This document shows positions 34,087 through 47,100 of a stretch of DNA of 64,000 nucleotides, piece after piece. The number at the start of each line of letters is the position of its first letter. The first letter of the stretch is position 1. Below the pieces are notes generated by a model that was given only the letters and a program-made list of their open reading frames with translations, did no database searches and had not been told where the DNA came from. This stretch comes from Antedon mediterranea (lineage: Eukaryota > Echinodermata > Crinoidea > Comatulida > Antedonidae). The stretch lies in contig NC_092676.1 of assembly GCF_964355755.1 (NCBI RefSeq), positions 27,510,288-27,574,287 on the forward strand, in the 5' to 3' direction. The translations under genes and the position numbers were made by a program.

Positions 34087-36319
34087 TCAGCGCCCTTTAG
34101 ATTTCTTAACTTTTGGTTTTTTAACCCTTCTCAAATATGGATTATTAAATTTAGCCTCTCGTTTGTCCTTTTTATCTTTCAATGTTCCTGCTATCATTTT
34201 TTCTTCTTTAACTTTTTGTTCCTCAAGCTTTTCACCATCTTCATTGGCTTTAGCTTCCAAATCTTTTTTGGCTTTCTCCTTCATGAGATCTTCCTCTGCC
34301 ATCGCTAGTACCTCATGTTCTGGTGGTAAGAGTGCTTGTAGGTATGTGTGAGGTGATGGTTGGCACGCTATCACTGAAAGAATATGAAAAAAGGAAATCA
34401 GGCTTTGAACATATTATTGAAATGACTGGGACCTTGGAACCTATTAATTGTTAAGTTCTGTCTACACTTTCTAACTTTAGTTAACAAAAAATTTGATGTG
34501 GCGATATATGGACATAATGATGTCATATCACTACCATATTTGGGCACATCACACTTTTTTTGTTTAAGTTCATTAAAGACCACATAAATATATATTTATT
34601 AGTAACATCTGAGTGTACAGTATTCTGCATTCACTTTATTATATAATATTTAGGAATTTCATACATGGAAAAAGATTGCTATCTCCAGGAAACAGAGTCT
34701 GTGTCTCTCCAGTTTTCGCAATAAAACGTGTCAGCGCCCTCTCAACGTCACGTTTCTGAGTGGCTGCTTTTTCCCTTAAGGTCTGGTAATCCCTTTCTTG
34801 TTGTCGATAAGTCTATAATAATAAACAATAAATTTACATATATATTCAAGCAATAAAAAGTTTAATGATATTGGTCAATAACTTTCCAAAATTTAGAAGG
34901 CCTACTGTAAATTGAGAATTTATTAAAAAAAATGAAATCTTTCTACTTTACAAAATGCAATATTATTACTTTTATTTCTACAATTTCTTTAAATCTAATT
35001 GAACTTGTTACGACCTTCAAATGTGATCCTTAATTTGACCTCTAAATGCTAGTGAACTGAATAACTCTCTAATGGAAATTGGCTGAGTGGTATAAACAAG
35101 CAGTTGTACATTTTATCGTGGAACATTATCGATTTAACTTAATTCGGTTTGAAATGTCATAGTTAAGTCTAACATGTCGTAAATGTACATTAGTGTAATT
35201 GACACCAACAACAAAAAACACCAATAAAGGTCTTAAGTAAATACTCACGGCTGTTTTGATATATGCGTGTGGGTCAGGGAATTCTGGTAGGTGTTGAGGT
35301 ATGTAGTTTGGATGTTGTTTACGAATGCCAGCTTGTAGAACTTTTGGTGTTGCTCCCTGACGCATCTGTTCCTCTGAAGATCAAAGCAAATTTTGTTTTT
35401 CATTTATGATATTGTCTTTATTTTTGGAATTAGTTTATGAGCTTCCATCTTATCTTTAGCTTATTTTTTCTTTAGAAATAGTTTGTTGGTAGGTTGTTTT
35501 TTTTGCAATTTGTTTATGTTTTTATAGTTATTTTATATATTGTATATATACTATATTCTAATTTCACTCAAATTTCCTTGAATTTATTTTTTACTTAGGG
35601 AACTTATTATTTCCACCCACTCATAGCATGGTGACACCCATTGAACACCCCACCCCCCCCCCCCCCAACCCGGTACTTACGATGCAGAGTCGTCTTCTTG
35701 CAGCGTTTGGTAAAAGTCTGTAAATCTTTAACATCCGACCCCATTTCCACTATTGCCATGGCAATATCTTTAACTACTGGTAGCGTTCTACCTGACAACT
35801 CGCAAAGCATTCTAGATGTTCTACCAAGCTCAGTTATATCTAAATAAAAATGTGAAATATGCAAGAAGTGAAAATATGCCTCACATACTGTAGCTATACT
35901 TATGAAACAAATAAATAGTGTGGATTACAGGATGGGAAGTTAAACCTCTCTAAGGTTTAAATCTGACCACTTTTTCACAGATGCCTTTGACAACCCAGTG
36001 GCTTGAACAGAGATTGTTCCCTTTTCTTGCAAAAACCACACCACTTTATTTATTATGGCTACATCACTGTCTTACCCTTATATTAAGATGATCGCAAGTA
36101 ATTTATGATTTGAGGCGTAGGTGTAATAAATTCATAAAACATTAAATTTACATTAATTTAAATGAAATTTCCCTTACAACTTTGAAGCATTTCTGTGAGT
36201 GTCTCAATGCATGCTTTCTCAGCAGTTGCATAGCCAACATCATGACATATAGAAGCCACAGCTACAAACAATGCTTGTCGTCTGGCAACTGTTAGTTGAG
36301 TCGCATCATTTGGGAACAT
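34087..36319 (-). CDS. TAF8: TFIID subunit TAF8
   Basis: Subunit of the general transcription factor TFIID; its N-terminal histone fold pairs with TAF10. Five exons in frame: 36319-36178, 35839-35681, 35373-35249, 34812-34665, 34373-34087; 286 residues plus stop (human 310). The start is the first ATG after an in-frame TAA. The histone fold covers about residues 10-105 (ARRQALFVAV, ACIETLTEMLQSYITELGR, VVKDIAMAIVEMG). Next come the proline-rich family block FPDPHAYIKTA, TYRQQERDYQTLREKAA and LIACQPSPHTYLQALLP. A Lys/Glu-rich stretch follows, then NNPYLRRVKKPK near the C-terminus, a basic stretch that probably acts as a nuclear import signal. A 5' untranslated exon further upstream is possible, because a CAG acceptor lies just before the TAA. 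Confidence 0.96.
34454..34566. mobile_element. Fold-back MITE, family 1, right end lost
   Basis: Left end AGTTCTGTCTACAC preceded by TTA. The inner arms are present but the right terminal repeat is replaced by unrelated sequence. It lies in TAF8 intron 4. Confidence 0.8.
35653..35666. repeat. C14 homopolymer in TAF8 intron 2
   Basis: On the coding strand this is a run of 14 G starting about 15 bases inside the intron, after the donor of exon 35839-35681. Confidence 0.85.
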
Positions 36320-38826
36320 TCTGATCCTTGGACCTTAAATAAAATAAACTGAAATACAGACTTTTTAGTGAGTTTATTTTTATAAAGTTACTAACTAGTT
36401 ACTACTGTATTTAAAACAATTACGGCGCCACAATTACAATGTATTTGCTTCCGGCGCAAGAAGCTACAGTATGCATAATGGATTTGTTCATGAAACCAGG
36501 ACGAACCGACCTACCCCGTGGGAACTATTAAGCCTCTATCTCCTTTGCTGTGTGGAGAAATAATTAATAATGCTTCGTGGGCTTACTACTACCTATTCTA
36601 TATCGCTAAAGGCCTAGCTAGCCTACTAGATGGAAGAGATGGGGCCTACTATTGGAAATAAAAAGCACACCTACAACAACTAGAAATATAATTATTTATG
36701 TCGTATTCTTTACAAACACTAAATTACTAATTACCATCAAAGAATTCAAAAATATAAGCAAACAAATGGAGCCGTTTTACGACGTTAATGCTGCTGCTGC
36801 ATCTAAAATAGAGAGAATATATGGTGGCGCTGTTTTGTGAGATGCCGGTTTTTGTATGGAACGCGGATGGAGTTATAATATAGTACGTTGGCTAACTTTC
36901 TTGCTAGCAGCTAAGAGATGTGTTATATATAGGCCCGTCTAAAATATACCCAGTTAGTGCTAAACTGGTACCAATCTCATCCCATAGAGACAAACAAATA
37001 CGGTTATCCACAGTCACAGTATATACCTCTCTAATATCATGGAGAAATAAGTTTAAACTTACATGGTACTATCAACATACTCTAAATAGTGTATACTGTA
37101 TGATGAGAATTGGGGTCAAAGATCGGTTAACTTTCATAAATAGATCAGAAATGTAATTACGTTAATGTCCCCAGCTAAATTACATGCTTCCCATTTCCAA
37201 TAAATGATATCATCATCTTAATGTAAATCCAAGAAAAACACAATATTGTAAAAAAGCATGTCAGAAAGTGTATACTGGGGTTGCATAGTTGCAAGTGTAT
37301 AATATGGCATGCATACAGAAAGTGATAGGGAATGCATACATAAAGTGTATATAGGGCAAGCATACAGAAATAAGTTAATATATAGGCCATGCATCATACA
37401 GAAAGTGTATATAGGCTAAGGCAATGTATGATATGAAGGACTTACATAACAGTTACAAGTCCAATTGATTATAACCTACATCAGCATCATCACCATCATA
37501 GAGCTAGGGTTGTTTTGGATTTTGATCGATTCTCGTATAATGAGATCATGTCTTTTTCGCGGAGTTCTGTTTTACAATTGCCGCGTTTATTTTGATTATA
37601 GTTATTCTAAAACGAATGGTGTGATTTTTATTAGTAACACAATTATTATGTCTACCAGTCTTGTTTTCGTTAGGTCTATATTTAAATCCTTTCAGGTTAT
37701 TGTTTTTTTAACATTCAACATTTCTCTCTAATTACTTAAATTCACTTGCCGCTTGTAATCAAACCACCAATTTCACTCCCACGAACCAGTAAAGTAATAT
37801 CTATGACGTCATCATATTGTCACATTTCTTCGCTGGCGTCAAAGGGAAGGTTAAACATACAACGAATGTACCCAACATGAGTAGAACGCCACAGGCAGTG
37901 AATTTAAAACCTCTGCTATATTTCTACGGCAATGTTTCAAAGATTGCCCGGGGGTACGGTAAAACGTTATGCATTTTTTTAAACACAGGATCGACTTTAG
38001 CCCGTGGGGTAGGCCTACAAGGTAATATACAATGATTATGAACTGTGCTTCCAAAAAATAGGTCGATATTTTCTTTGATAGTTTTGCTACATAATAAGTA
38101 TTTCATGATGCAGGTATACCTTGCGAGTTAGTAAAGTGACAGTACGCAGTTTACGCACGCATGCACCGATGACCGTATGTGAATGCGTCTCTTTGGTGTA
38201 CGACGCGACGGTGACTTAATTTTGCGCAGCGCAAGCGCGGTGGAACAACTATCCCGATACGTCCAGATAAATAGTTATAGCAGTGCTTGAAATAGAATAT
38301 CTCAGATCATAAATATGGTTTTATAGCATACAGTATTAGGCCTAACGTAATTAGGCGTTGCTTGATGAATGAAGGGCCAAAACCATTCGTCTTAGCCTCC
38401 ACCATGGTATATATCGGCGTATGCATATTATAATTATCATTACGTAACACACAATGCGGAAATGGGAAGCTGTTGGCGTCGTATACTTTGAATACGGTAC
38501 GTATACCGCCGTTAGGCCTAAAGTTTTTTTGTTCGTGATGATTGAAGATATCAAAGAAAGTAAGACTTTCTAAGATTTTCTTCCCGACCACCAAGAGTGA
38601 TATTACCTGCTAAAACACGATATTTAACAGGCAGGTTAGGTTGTTTAAAGATCATACGTACTGCAGCCTGGCTTAACAGCGGGCCATAATCCTTAGTACT
38701 GTCTGTTACGCCTACTCAAGTCCAATATTTTCGCCCACAGAATATTTTTAAAAACAACTCTTGTTTTCATCATCATCACCGGCACACTTCTGTCGTGTAT
38801 GCATGTTTGAAATGGTTGGATTCTAC
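36320..38826. other. Region upstream of TAF8 without recognised gene
   Basis: Probably holds the TAF8 promoter in the first few hundred bases. The short open frames show no family resemblance, no splice-linked partners and no coding-like composition. A CpG-richer patch lies near 38120-38260. Confidence 0.5.
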
Positions 38827-38945
38827 AGCTCTGTACTGTCTACACTATCAAACTAGTTTGACAAAAAAGTGTGATCGTCCAAATAAGATAGTGATGTGCC
38901 CAAATATGATAGTGATATCATTAAATATGGTAGTGATGACATCAA
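38827..38945. mobile_element. Fold-back MITE, family 1, right half lost
   Basis: Left end AGCTCTGTACTGTCTACACT carries a small internal duplication. The inner block TGGTAGTGAT is repeated, and no right terminal repeat remains. Confidence 0.75.
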
Positions 38946-39583
38946 ACAGCAAACACCTAATACCAGTGTTGTTGGGTCCTCATAAGCCTAGTATGGACCG
39001 AACCCTGCGATTCCTAATAGACCTATTAGAAGTATAACACTCTAATATCATCATATTTCATTACTTTACTTACTGGTATCAGTAGAGCTTGGCTGCACCC
39101 GGAATTTATTTAGGGAGGCCCCGCTGTTGTGTTTTTGTTCATATTATACTATGACTTCCAGCCTGGTAATAATAAATAATTATCTCAAGAAAGTAAAATG
39201 TTTACCTTCTATAAATATTGGAAGTTGATTTTATATAGTTTGCAAAATGTACATATAGATTTTTTTAAAGAAGAATGGGACAATTTTTGTTCTCTTCTCC
39301 TTTTTTGGTAGTTATTTTCCTCCTCCCAGTGGGACTTTTTAATCTCTCCCGGGATGGATCATCGTCATGTCTCTTTGCCACCAGACCCGTCAATTACAAT
39401 AGGTCATGGTATTCTATCTATTCTCTATCTTTATACATACTGTCGGGTATTGTTGAATAACAAACTGTCAATAAGAACATAATACAAATTGATACAATTA
39501 TTTTAGTGAAAACAAAAATCATTTTTAATTCACAACCAAAATGTTTGATTTTCAGGACTTATTATTAATTTAACGAGCTGGAT

Positions 39584-39700
39584 CTCGATTCAAAATGACG
39601 TCATGGATTTTAAGGATTCACTCTATACCTCGATTTAAAGACGTCATGGATTTTAAGGATTTACTTTATACCTCGATTTAAAATGACGTCATGGATTTTT
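39584..39700. repeat. Three tandem 43-45 bp units carrying TGACGTCA
   Basis: Units start CTCGATT at 39584, 39629 and 39672. The first and third contain the full palindrome TGACGTCA; the middle one has AAGACGTCA. This is the CRE-type core, but the setting gives no gene it could serve. Confidence 0.8.
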
Positions 39701-40721
39701 TGTACCAGAATTGTCCGAATATGGTAAGTGTCTACAGTATTTTAATAGTTTTTATTAAATCGGCTACCACAGAGTTGGAAGCAACCCCAAACTGGCCGTT
39801 GTATAATTCACTTTTTGTAAATTTATTAATACAAAATACTATTGAATGGATTTATAATCGACCACCCTCTGTTTACTAATCTACGTTTTCTAAGAAAATA
39901 GAAATTGTTACGTTCAATAGCAGGACGGTGAAAAGAGGGGGGGTCTAATAACGTAGGCCTACAAGCATAGACCTACTGCTATATTTACATGGCTTGCACC
40001 CCCACCCCGAAAATGTCTAAAGAACTATGGCGCTAGCTAGCATGATTAAATAAATATTAATAGGAAGAAAACCAAACATTTTTAGTTTTAGTTACAGTAA
40101 ATTTAAATATAGTTTACGAACTAGAGATTCATAACGACGCCATTATGGTACTCGATTGGCTGTAGGCCTATGATTGTAATTCAAAATACAAGGTGAAAGG
40201 TGTATATGTAATTTTACAACATAAACCATGTCTATATTAAGACACTCGTCAAAATCACTGTAGGGTAGGCCTACTTTGATTCGTACAAATTGAATTATAC
40301 ATTTGAAATAGTCAATTTAGTCTTTATGGCAAACGTGACCTTTATTAAAATGGGTCGTGGGCTCTAACCCTTGGATTTCCAGATGTGGAGATTTCTGAAT
40401 AGACAAGTTTTAACGATTTTGAATGAGGCTCAAAATGTGATTACAAATCAATTGATGAAAAACTAAGGAGAAAATGAATAAGTAGATTCTTAGAATTCCT
40501 ATATTTATGAAGATTATTACGTTAGAGATTACGTAGACTACTGTAAAGAAAACAAATTGTGTGGAGCATTACTATACCATATGAATATGGGTGGCTTTTA
40601 TGACATTTAGTACATTCTGAAAATTTCGTATGCCATATTTACAAAAATGGTATACTTGCCTATTTTGGCTCTATGGGCCTCCCATAACAATTTTACAAGT
40701 GCGATAACTCCATACGTTAAG

Positions 40722-40727
40722 TTTATT
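40722..40727 (-). terminator. Possible polyadenylation signal of the SLC7 gene
   Basis: AATAAA on the minus strand, about 375 bases after the stop codon at 41103. Confidence 0.3.
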
Positions 40728-41102
40728 TGAGGTTTACGACTACAAAATATCTGTTACATAGTATTATAACTTTAAATCTTAACACAATTTGTAATAAAAT
40801 AGTAAACACGTCATAACAATTGAAATATTTTATCATAAAAATATTTGTTAAAACAATGCTAGAATACTACTTTGCTAAAACTTAACAAAAAACATTCATA
40901 TTTTACAAGGAGGTAATTATTGTAGCTATTTTTTTTTTACAGCCCTTAAAACGCATTGTTCTCGTTAGGCCTACATCTCTATAGCTGTAACGCGTTCTGG
41001 AACACATTTTAAACGCAAAAGTTTTTTTAACGTTTCAACAGCATTGAATACGTTGGAAAGAGTTTCTTTGACTTCGTCAACAAATGTAAAAACGCGTTAC
41101 GG

Positions 41103-44100
41103 TTAGTGGCAAAACTTCTCGTCAGGCTTTACAACCAGGAGCAACTTCTGTAAGAAATATGTCACTTTTTCTGAAAAAAAACAAAAACAAAACAAAAACC
41201 TTAGAGCACCATATTATTAGGCCCCTATTATAAATATTTAGAATCACTATCAAACGGTAATTGCTGATTCTCGGTTCTGTAGGCCTATCTAATGACTATT
41301 CTTCCTGTATCATGGGAGCAATATCACACGTGTGGCTGTATTCAATGATAAAGGACACTGCATCATGGAATACGTCTGATACACAGGGAATAATTCCATA
41401 TTTTTAGATATATACAATACCAAGAATCAGGTGAAATTCCGGGCCTCTAATGCCAACTGTATTACGTATATGCCTACTCACTGATGAGGTTTTTAAATGA
41501 TTTTGGTATATTTTTCCACTTGACGGCAACGGTGAAATAGACAGGAATTCCGGTTAAGGTGAAACATATTCCAATAGTAGTTTCCAGTGGTGCTGCGACA
41601 ACTCCCATAATCACCAAACCAACACACACAAGCAAAAAGCTGATAATCAGCAATATATTCATCTGAAATTTAAATACAAATACAAATACTCATACAATGA
41701 TGTTACAAGAAATGGAGTTTAGATTAAAAATAATTTCTAGGTGTACACTTTGTCCTAAAGTAGTATTTTTTCCCCCCACCGTACGTAAAATAATCAGCAC
41801 AAACGCCAAGGCCAATTTACATAGATGAGCGGTAACGGTATTATTTTATTCATTATGACCAGTTACACACTACGCGGAGCGGACGGGCAGTTTCCGCTCA
41901 GGATAGATACAGATTCTATGTGGGACAATACGCGGTTTTTCGCTTACCTCTACGGCTCATCAGTATAAATTGGCCTTTGGGATACCGGTTATGTCATTGT
42001 AGGCCTGCACAATGGAATGACAAACATTTGATTTGATTTTGGCTTCATCGGGCGCGTATACAATTCAAATCAACTTAATGAAACGCTTAGACTTTGTATA
42101 ATGGAAAATTAAATATACCCATCATTTACATTATATTCCATTATTTATTTGATTGACCTTCAGTCTGAACCTAGATTTTCGATTTCGATTCTAGGCAATC
42201 ATTACAAAGACCACTTACTCTCAACGGTCTTTCCAGGTCCGGCTTTGTCCATCGTAGTTTTAACAGTCCGCTTATGGTGACAGCAGTTGAACCCCACGTG
42301 ACAAAACTGAAGTAAGTGAGGAGTTGTTCTATGTTGTTGATAAACAGATAGCAGATTGCTAGCATACACTGTGAAGAAGAGCTAATGTTTACATTATGTT
42401 CATTTAAATAGACAAATAGTGTTTACCGTAGAACATGATTGTATTTTGTACTCACTTTAGATGTTTAGGTATGAACATGTTTAGGTTCTAAATACATTCT
42501 AAACATTTAGTCTGTATCCAACTCAACACATCAGTGACGTGTTGATTGTTAAACATGTGGAGCAATATAAAAACACGTTTAGGTTTTAAACGTGTATAAT
42601 TTGTGGAGCCTTTTCCCGCCACAGTAAAATCATATGCACGCAACGCTAAACACGTACCTAATTTTGACTGAACATAATAGTGACATGTTGACTGCTAAAC
42701 GAGTTGAGGTAAACAACACGTAGCTATAAACACGTTTAGGTTTTAAACACGATAAACATGTAACTCGTGTTTAAAAACTAAACGTGTGGAAAATGTAAAT
42801 AGTGTTTATGATCTAAACACTATTTTTACAGTGTAGAATACAGAAATTGAATATAAACAAGATGAATCAGTAAAAACCACACCCAAATACGCGTTGAAAA
42901 AAAATACCCCTCCCTGTACCGTGTTTGTCCGTTAATCTGTAAAATGTTTCACTAATTATAGTTTTTCAAAAGCACAACACATTGAAAAACGGCAAAACGA
43001 AGACAAAACATTGTCTTACATTCTTTGTGAACATATACATAACAAATACTAAACTAAAAATGTTTCATGATTAAGAGTGTTTCGCACATGCGTACTACAA
43101 ACTTTGTACGTTCCACATTTGCGCCAACAAAAGAGAACATCACAGGTCTACGATGAAAAAAATCTATAAAATAGGCCTAAATCAAACACAATTGATATAT
43201 GTTTTACTTTTCTGGTCTTTCGTTATGAGCAATTAAAAATAATTGAATTTATCAAAATATTTGGATTTCACGAAAGACAATACATTTTTGATACTCAACA
43301 CAAATTCAATATATTAAAACCAAATTTAATATAATATTGCCAATATTTTTATTAATATTATTTAATTCTGCACGATTGAATTTCTCACCGATAAACACAA
43401 AGATGGTATTGGCGTGTTTCGTCTGACGTGTATCATTGAAAGAAGAGTTGGCAGGTGGCCGTCTCTGGCTGCTACGAAATTCAACCTAAGAAGAAGAAGA
43501 AAAAGAACTGAGTCTAGTAAACTCTTGACCCGGGGACTAGATATTATAACCCCATGGGGACAGCTGTATCGGGTACTTATCCTCAGCTTTGATGTTTTGT
43601 CGTGTGTGGACAACATCACATACGAAATGTTTGGTCGTCATTGTTAGATTAAATTATCGATATAAATGTGTTGTTCATGTGATTCATCAGCAATCAATGT
43701 GGGAGGTGGCATAGTAATTGTTGTGGTTTTAGACACAAAAGGTTGATATTAAATAACAAAATATGAACATTCTGGTAATTTTTTTCAATCTCATAGAATG
43801 CGATCGATTTCATTCATGAATTATGAGACGCAAAATCAGCAAATATGCTAATGTGTTTGCTGTTTTCACAATTCGCATAGCCTTTAAAATATTCGTGTTC
43901 AATTATTTGATTAAATTCTGACGCGTTTACTAAATAATTGACGCGTTTTACGTAATATGAACGCTTACCGTGAGCCGAGTAAAAATCCACCATTTATCGT
44001 ACCAAACACTGACCAAGCCACGCCCACTGGGATCAAGAAAGCCGCTGAACCTAAAACTTTATAACCAAACGTCTGAGAAAAGACAGAAAAAAGAGTTATT

Positions 44101-47100
44101 GTATTTTATGAATAATTGTTGAGTAGTTAAGTATAAAAGAGCTACCGTAAGCCATTCCGAGGCAACAACACTAAGTTTACGCGCGCGTACAAATACCGGG
44201 TTATTCTTATCAGTGTTTGTACGCCGCAACAGACAATATTACGCGTCTGTTCTTTCAAATTAATTTTCATATTTTTTATGAGTAGGCCTACTTTCACAAT
44301 GTTCATAAGTAAATACAATTTTTTCTTATGGTAGAGTAATAGACATTCTGTTCAGCTGTAGCGTATTATTATTATCCTCACTCATTATAGAGTAGTTTAT
44401 TAGTCATTATGTCATTATTCTATACAACTAATCATGTTGTTATTATATATTTATATCCATTACTTAATTCTTAAAATGCAATACAAAGCACAGTGAATAA
44501 TTTATTCTAAAGAGTATTCGTGTTTAATCTTTAACCTATTGTACACATCACCCATAATACATAAACATCCCCCTTTGGTCTCAACCAGGCGACATCGTCT
44601 CCATTTCTTCATATCTTCCAGCTACCAGATATGAGTTAGGGGTGGGTGTAAAGAAAAGATGTATCATAGAGTTTACATTGATTTAAATGTTTAGTTATAA
44701 TAAATAAAGTCCTTCTGAATGTTCCTAATTGCATATGAAGCTTTAGTTAATCTAAAAAGGAAATCTTGAATTACAACTTACAACTGCAACTGCTTTTGAG
44801 AGAAGCACTTCTTGCGGTGTCATGACTGAGAAGTAGGCCACGTTCGTCATCACATACACCCCCGTTACAATAGGCAGAGAGATGATTATTGCCAGAGGAA
44901 GGTTTCTGTAATCAAGGAGAAGAGAACTCGGCGTAAACTCTTTATTTATTGTGTTGTCGTCACTTAGTATATCGCCATCGTTTAGTTGTCGTCGTCGTTG
45001 TCATTGTTGTTGTCATTGTTGTTGTCGTCGTCATCGTCGTCGTTTTCGTCGTCGTCGTTGTCATTGTTGTCATCGTCGTTGTCATTGTTGTCGTCGCCTT
45101 TGTAGTCATCGTCGTTATCATCATCATCATCATCATCATCATATTTTATCAATAAGCATATTTTCATAATACTGTACAGTAATCCCCATATTCACTAGCA
45201 ATACAGTACGGACCTTAGTGCTAGTGATTTGTGTAGTATAAATATTATATATACTAGTACTCAGAATACATAACCCGATAACCGATACTTTCACAGATGT
45301 TTTAAAAGTTGATTGTAAAATACAAACGTTATTGCTTGTACATAAACACACGCATTCATCAGACCCTGTGGAGTTATATGCTACAAAACATGTCATGAAA
45401 TAAATTGCGCTCTTGGGGTACGAACCAACGCTAGCGTAATTAATGGTCTGACCACAATTCGAACGGTACGTAAAGTAGGTCTATAATAGTATGTTATTAG
45501 TGCCAACAAGGTAGGCAGACAATTTGACATACAAGCGCCAATTGGTGCGCTCATAAGGCGGGGACATTTAGGGCACGTTTGCATCGACTTAGGCCAGACG
45601 ATTTATGGTTCTCAGTCCGCCTAGCGACAAAAACCACTCAGACGGGAGGCGTTAATACAAGTTATGCTTAATTACAGTTATTGTAAATGAGGGAGAATAA
45701 TCACCGAATTGGACATTACTCACAATGATTGACGATTCTGATTTATTTATCTTGGGAACGCTTATTAAAAATATAAAGTGAAATATGAGTTGGTTTATTA
45801 AGTAGGACGTTTTTTTTATGCCATATTTACAAATTATTTATATTCATAGATGAAAATATGTTTGAATATCAAAATACAAGTAGGCGATTATGACTGCTTA
45901 AATGAAAATAGATGAACTGCAATAACGGCGTCCCATACTTTGTTTAAAATGTTCACAGAGACTCGACTATAACATTTATTTTACTTCGAGTACAGTATGT
46001 TCTCTTTTTAGTTGTAACTTATAAAGATTAACGGTAACTATTTGAGTTTCCAATAATGGAATGTATAACCTTATCTGAAAGCAAATTGGGAGATGTAGGC
46101 CTATCATGATCAGATACACAGCAGTCGACGCGGCGTACAAATTGGGCGTATTATCTTCTTTTACACGCATGCTTCGTGACGTCATTCATGTTATAGCACA
46201 TCTGCCAAATAAACGTACTTAACTGGTAGGCCTACGGGAAGAAGTCAATGTTGTGTGGTGCTGCTTTTAAGGTTAATCTGTTTTGCTAATAGCTATGATT
46301 TAATGATTTCCGCTTTCTTATCAGACGGTATAAGTAATGCATGACACATAACACATCACGAAAAACATTAAAGAAACCACGTGTTATGAAGACTATACAT
46401 TCAATAGACAACGCCTACGCGCATGGAAGATTAACATTGTTCGCGTGTGAACATGCCGGTATTAATATAAATAAAATTAATTGTAATAATAAACTAATGA
46501 ATACATTCAGACGAATCGGGTAACATTCTATCGTACAGATTTACATAGTATTTTCATGTTCCATTTTTCAGTGGCTTAACTTTCTCCAGAAGAACTACCC
46601 AGCACATAAACACTTAAAATTTTCTATTGACTATCGTATATACCTATTCATATCTCCATGGGTTACTATTCGTTGATAATAACTATTTAAAAATCTATAG
46701 CTTAGGTCTATATGCGTATTCTTAAAATGAAAAACCGCAATTGCCTTCAAGCCGATTTGAGCTACCCTGTCTGAAACCGGTAAGAATAACAAACAGGTTT
46801 TAAAAGTAATGAATTAATAATAGGGTATAATAATAGTATTGTTTGATTGTAATTTAAAATAAGTCACTTTGACCAAAATTTGATGCGTGGATACAAAAGT
46901 AGTAGGCCTACCATTTTTTAATCAACTTTTCCACGCGCTCGTCGATAATACGCGCGCGTCGATAATACGCGGTCGTTTATAATACGCACACGTCGTTAGT
47001 ACGCGTTCGTTTATAATACGCGCGAGTTTTGATAGGATTATAATAAATACGGTTTAAGGGGTACCACTACATGATAATGTTCACCTGCTTTATTTACTTT

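Larger units (their letters stand above)
38946..41102. other. Region downstream of the SLC7 gene without recognised gene
   Basis: AT-rich; contains the TGACGTCA tandem repeat (39584-39700) and probably the 3' untranslated region of the SLC7 gene at its right end. Confidence 0.5.

Noticed and set aside
34163-34351. Plus-strand frames opposite TAF8 (also 33970-34308 and 35641-35847)
   Set aside because: Shadows of TAF8 exons and the C14 run.
37817-38035. Open frames of 60-88 residues between TAF8 and the SLC7 gene
   Set aside because: No family resemblance, no splice-linked partner, overlapping frames on both strands; the length is expected by chance.
44949-45169. Overlapping open frames on both strands (poly-Val, poly-Asp, poly-Thr, His-rich)
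   Set aside because: All arise from the imperfect GTC/ATC triplet tract in an SLC7 intron; no splice or family support.
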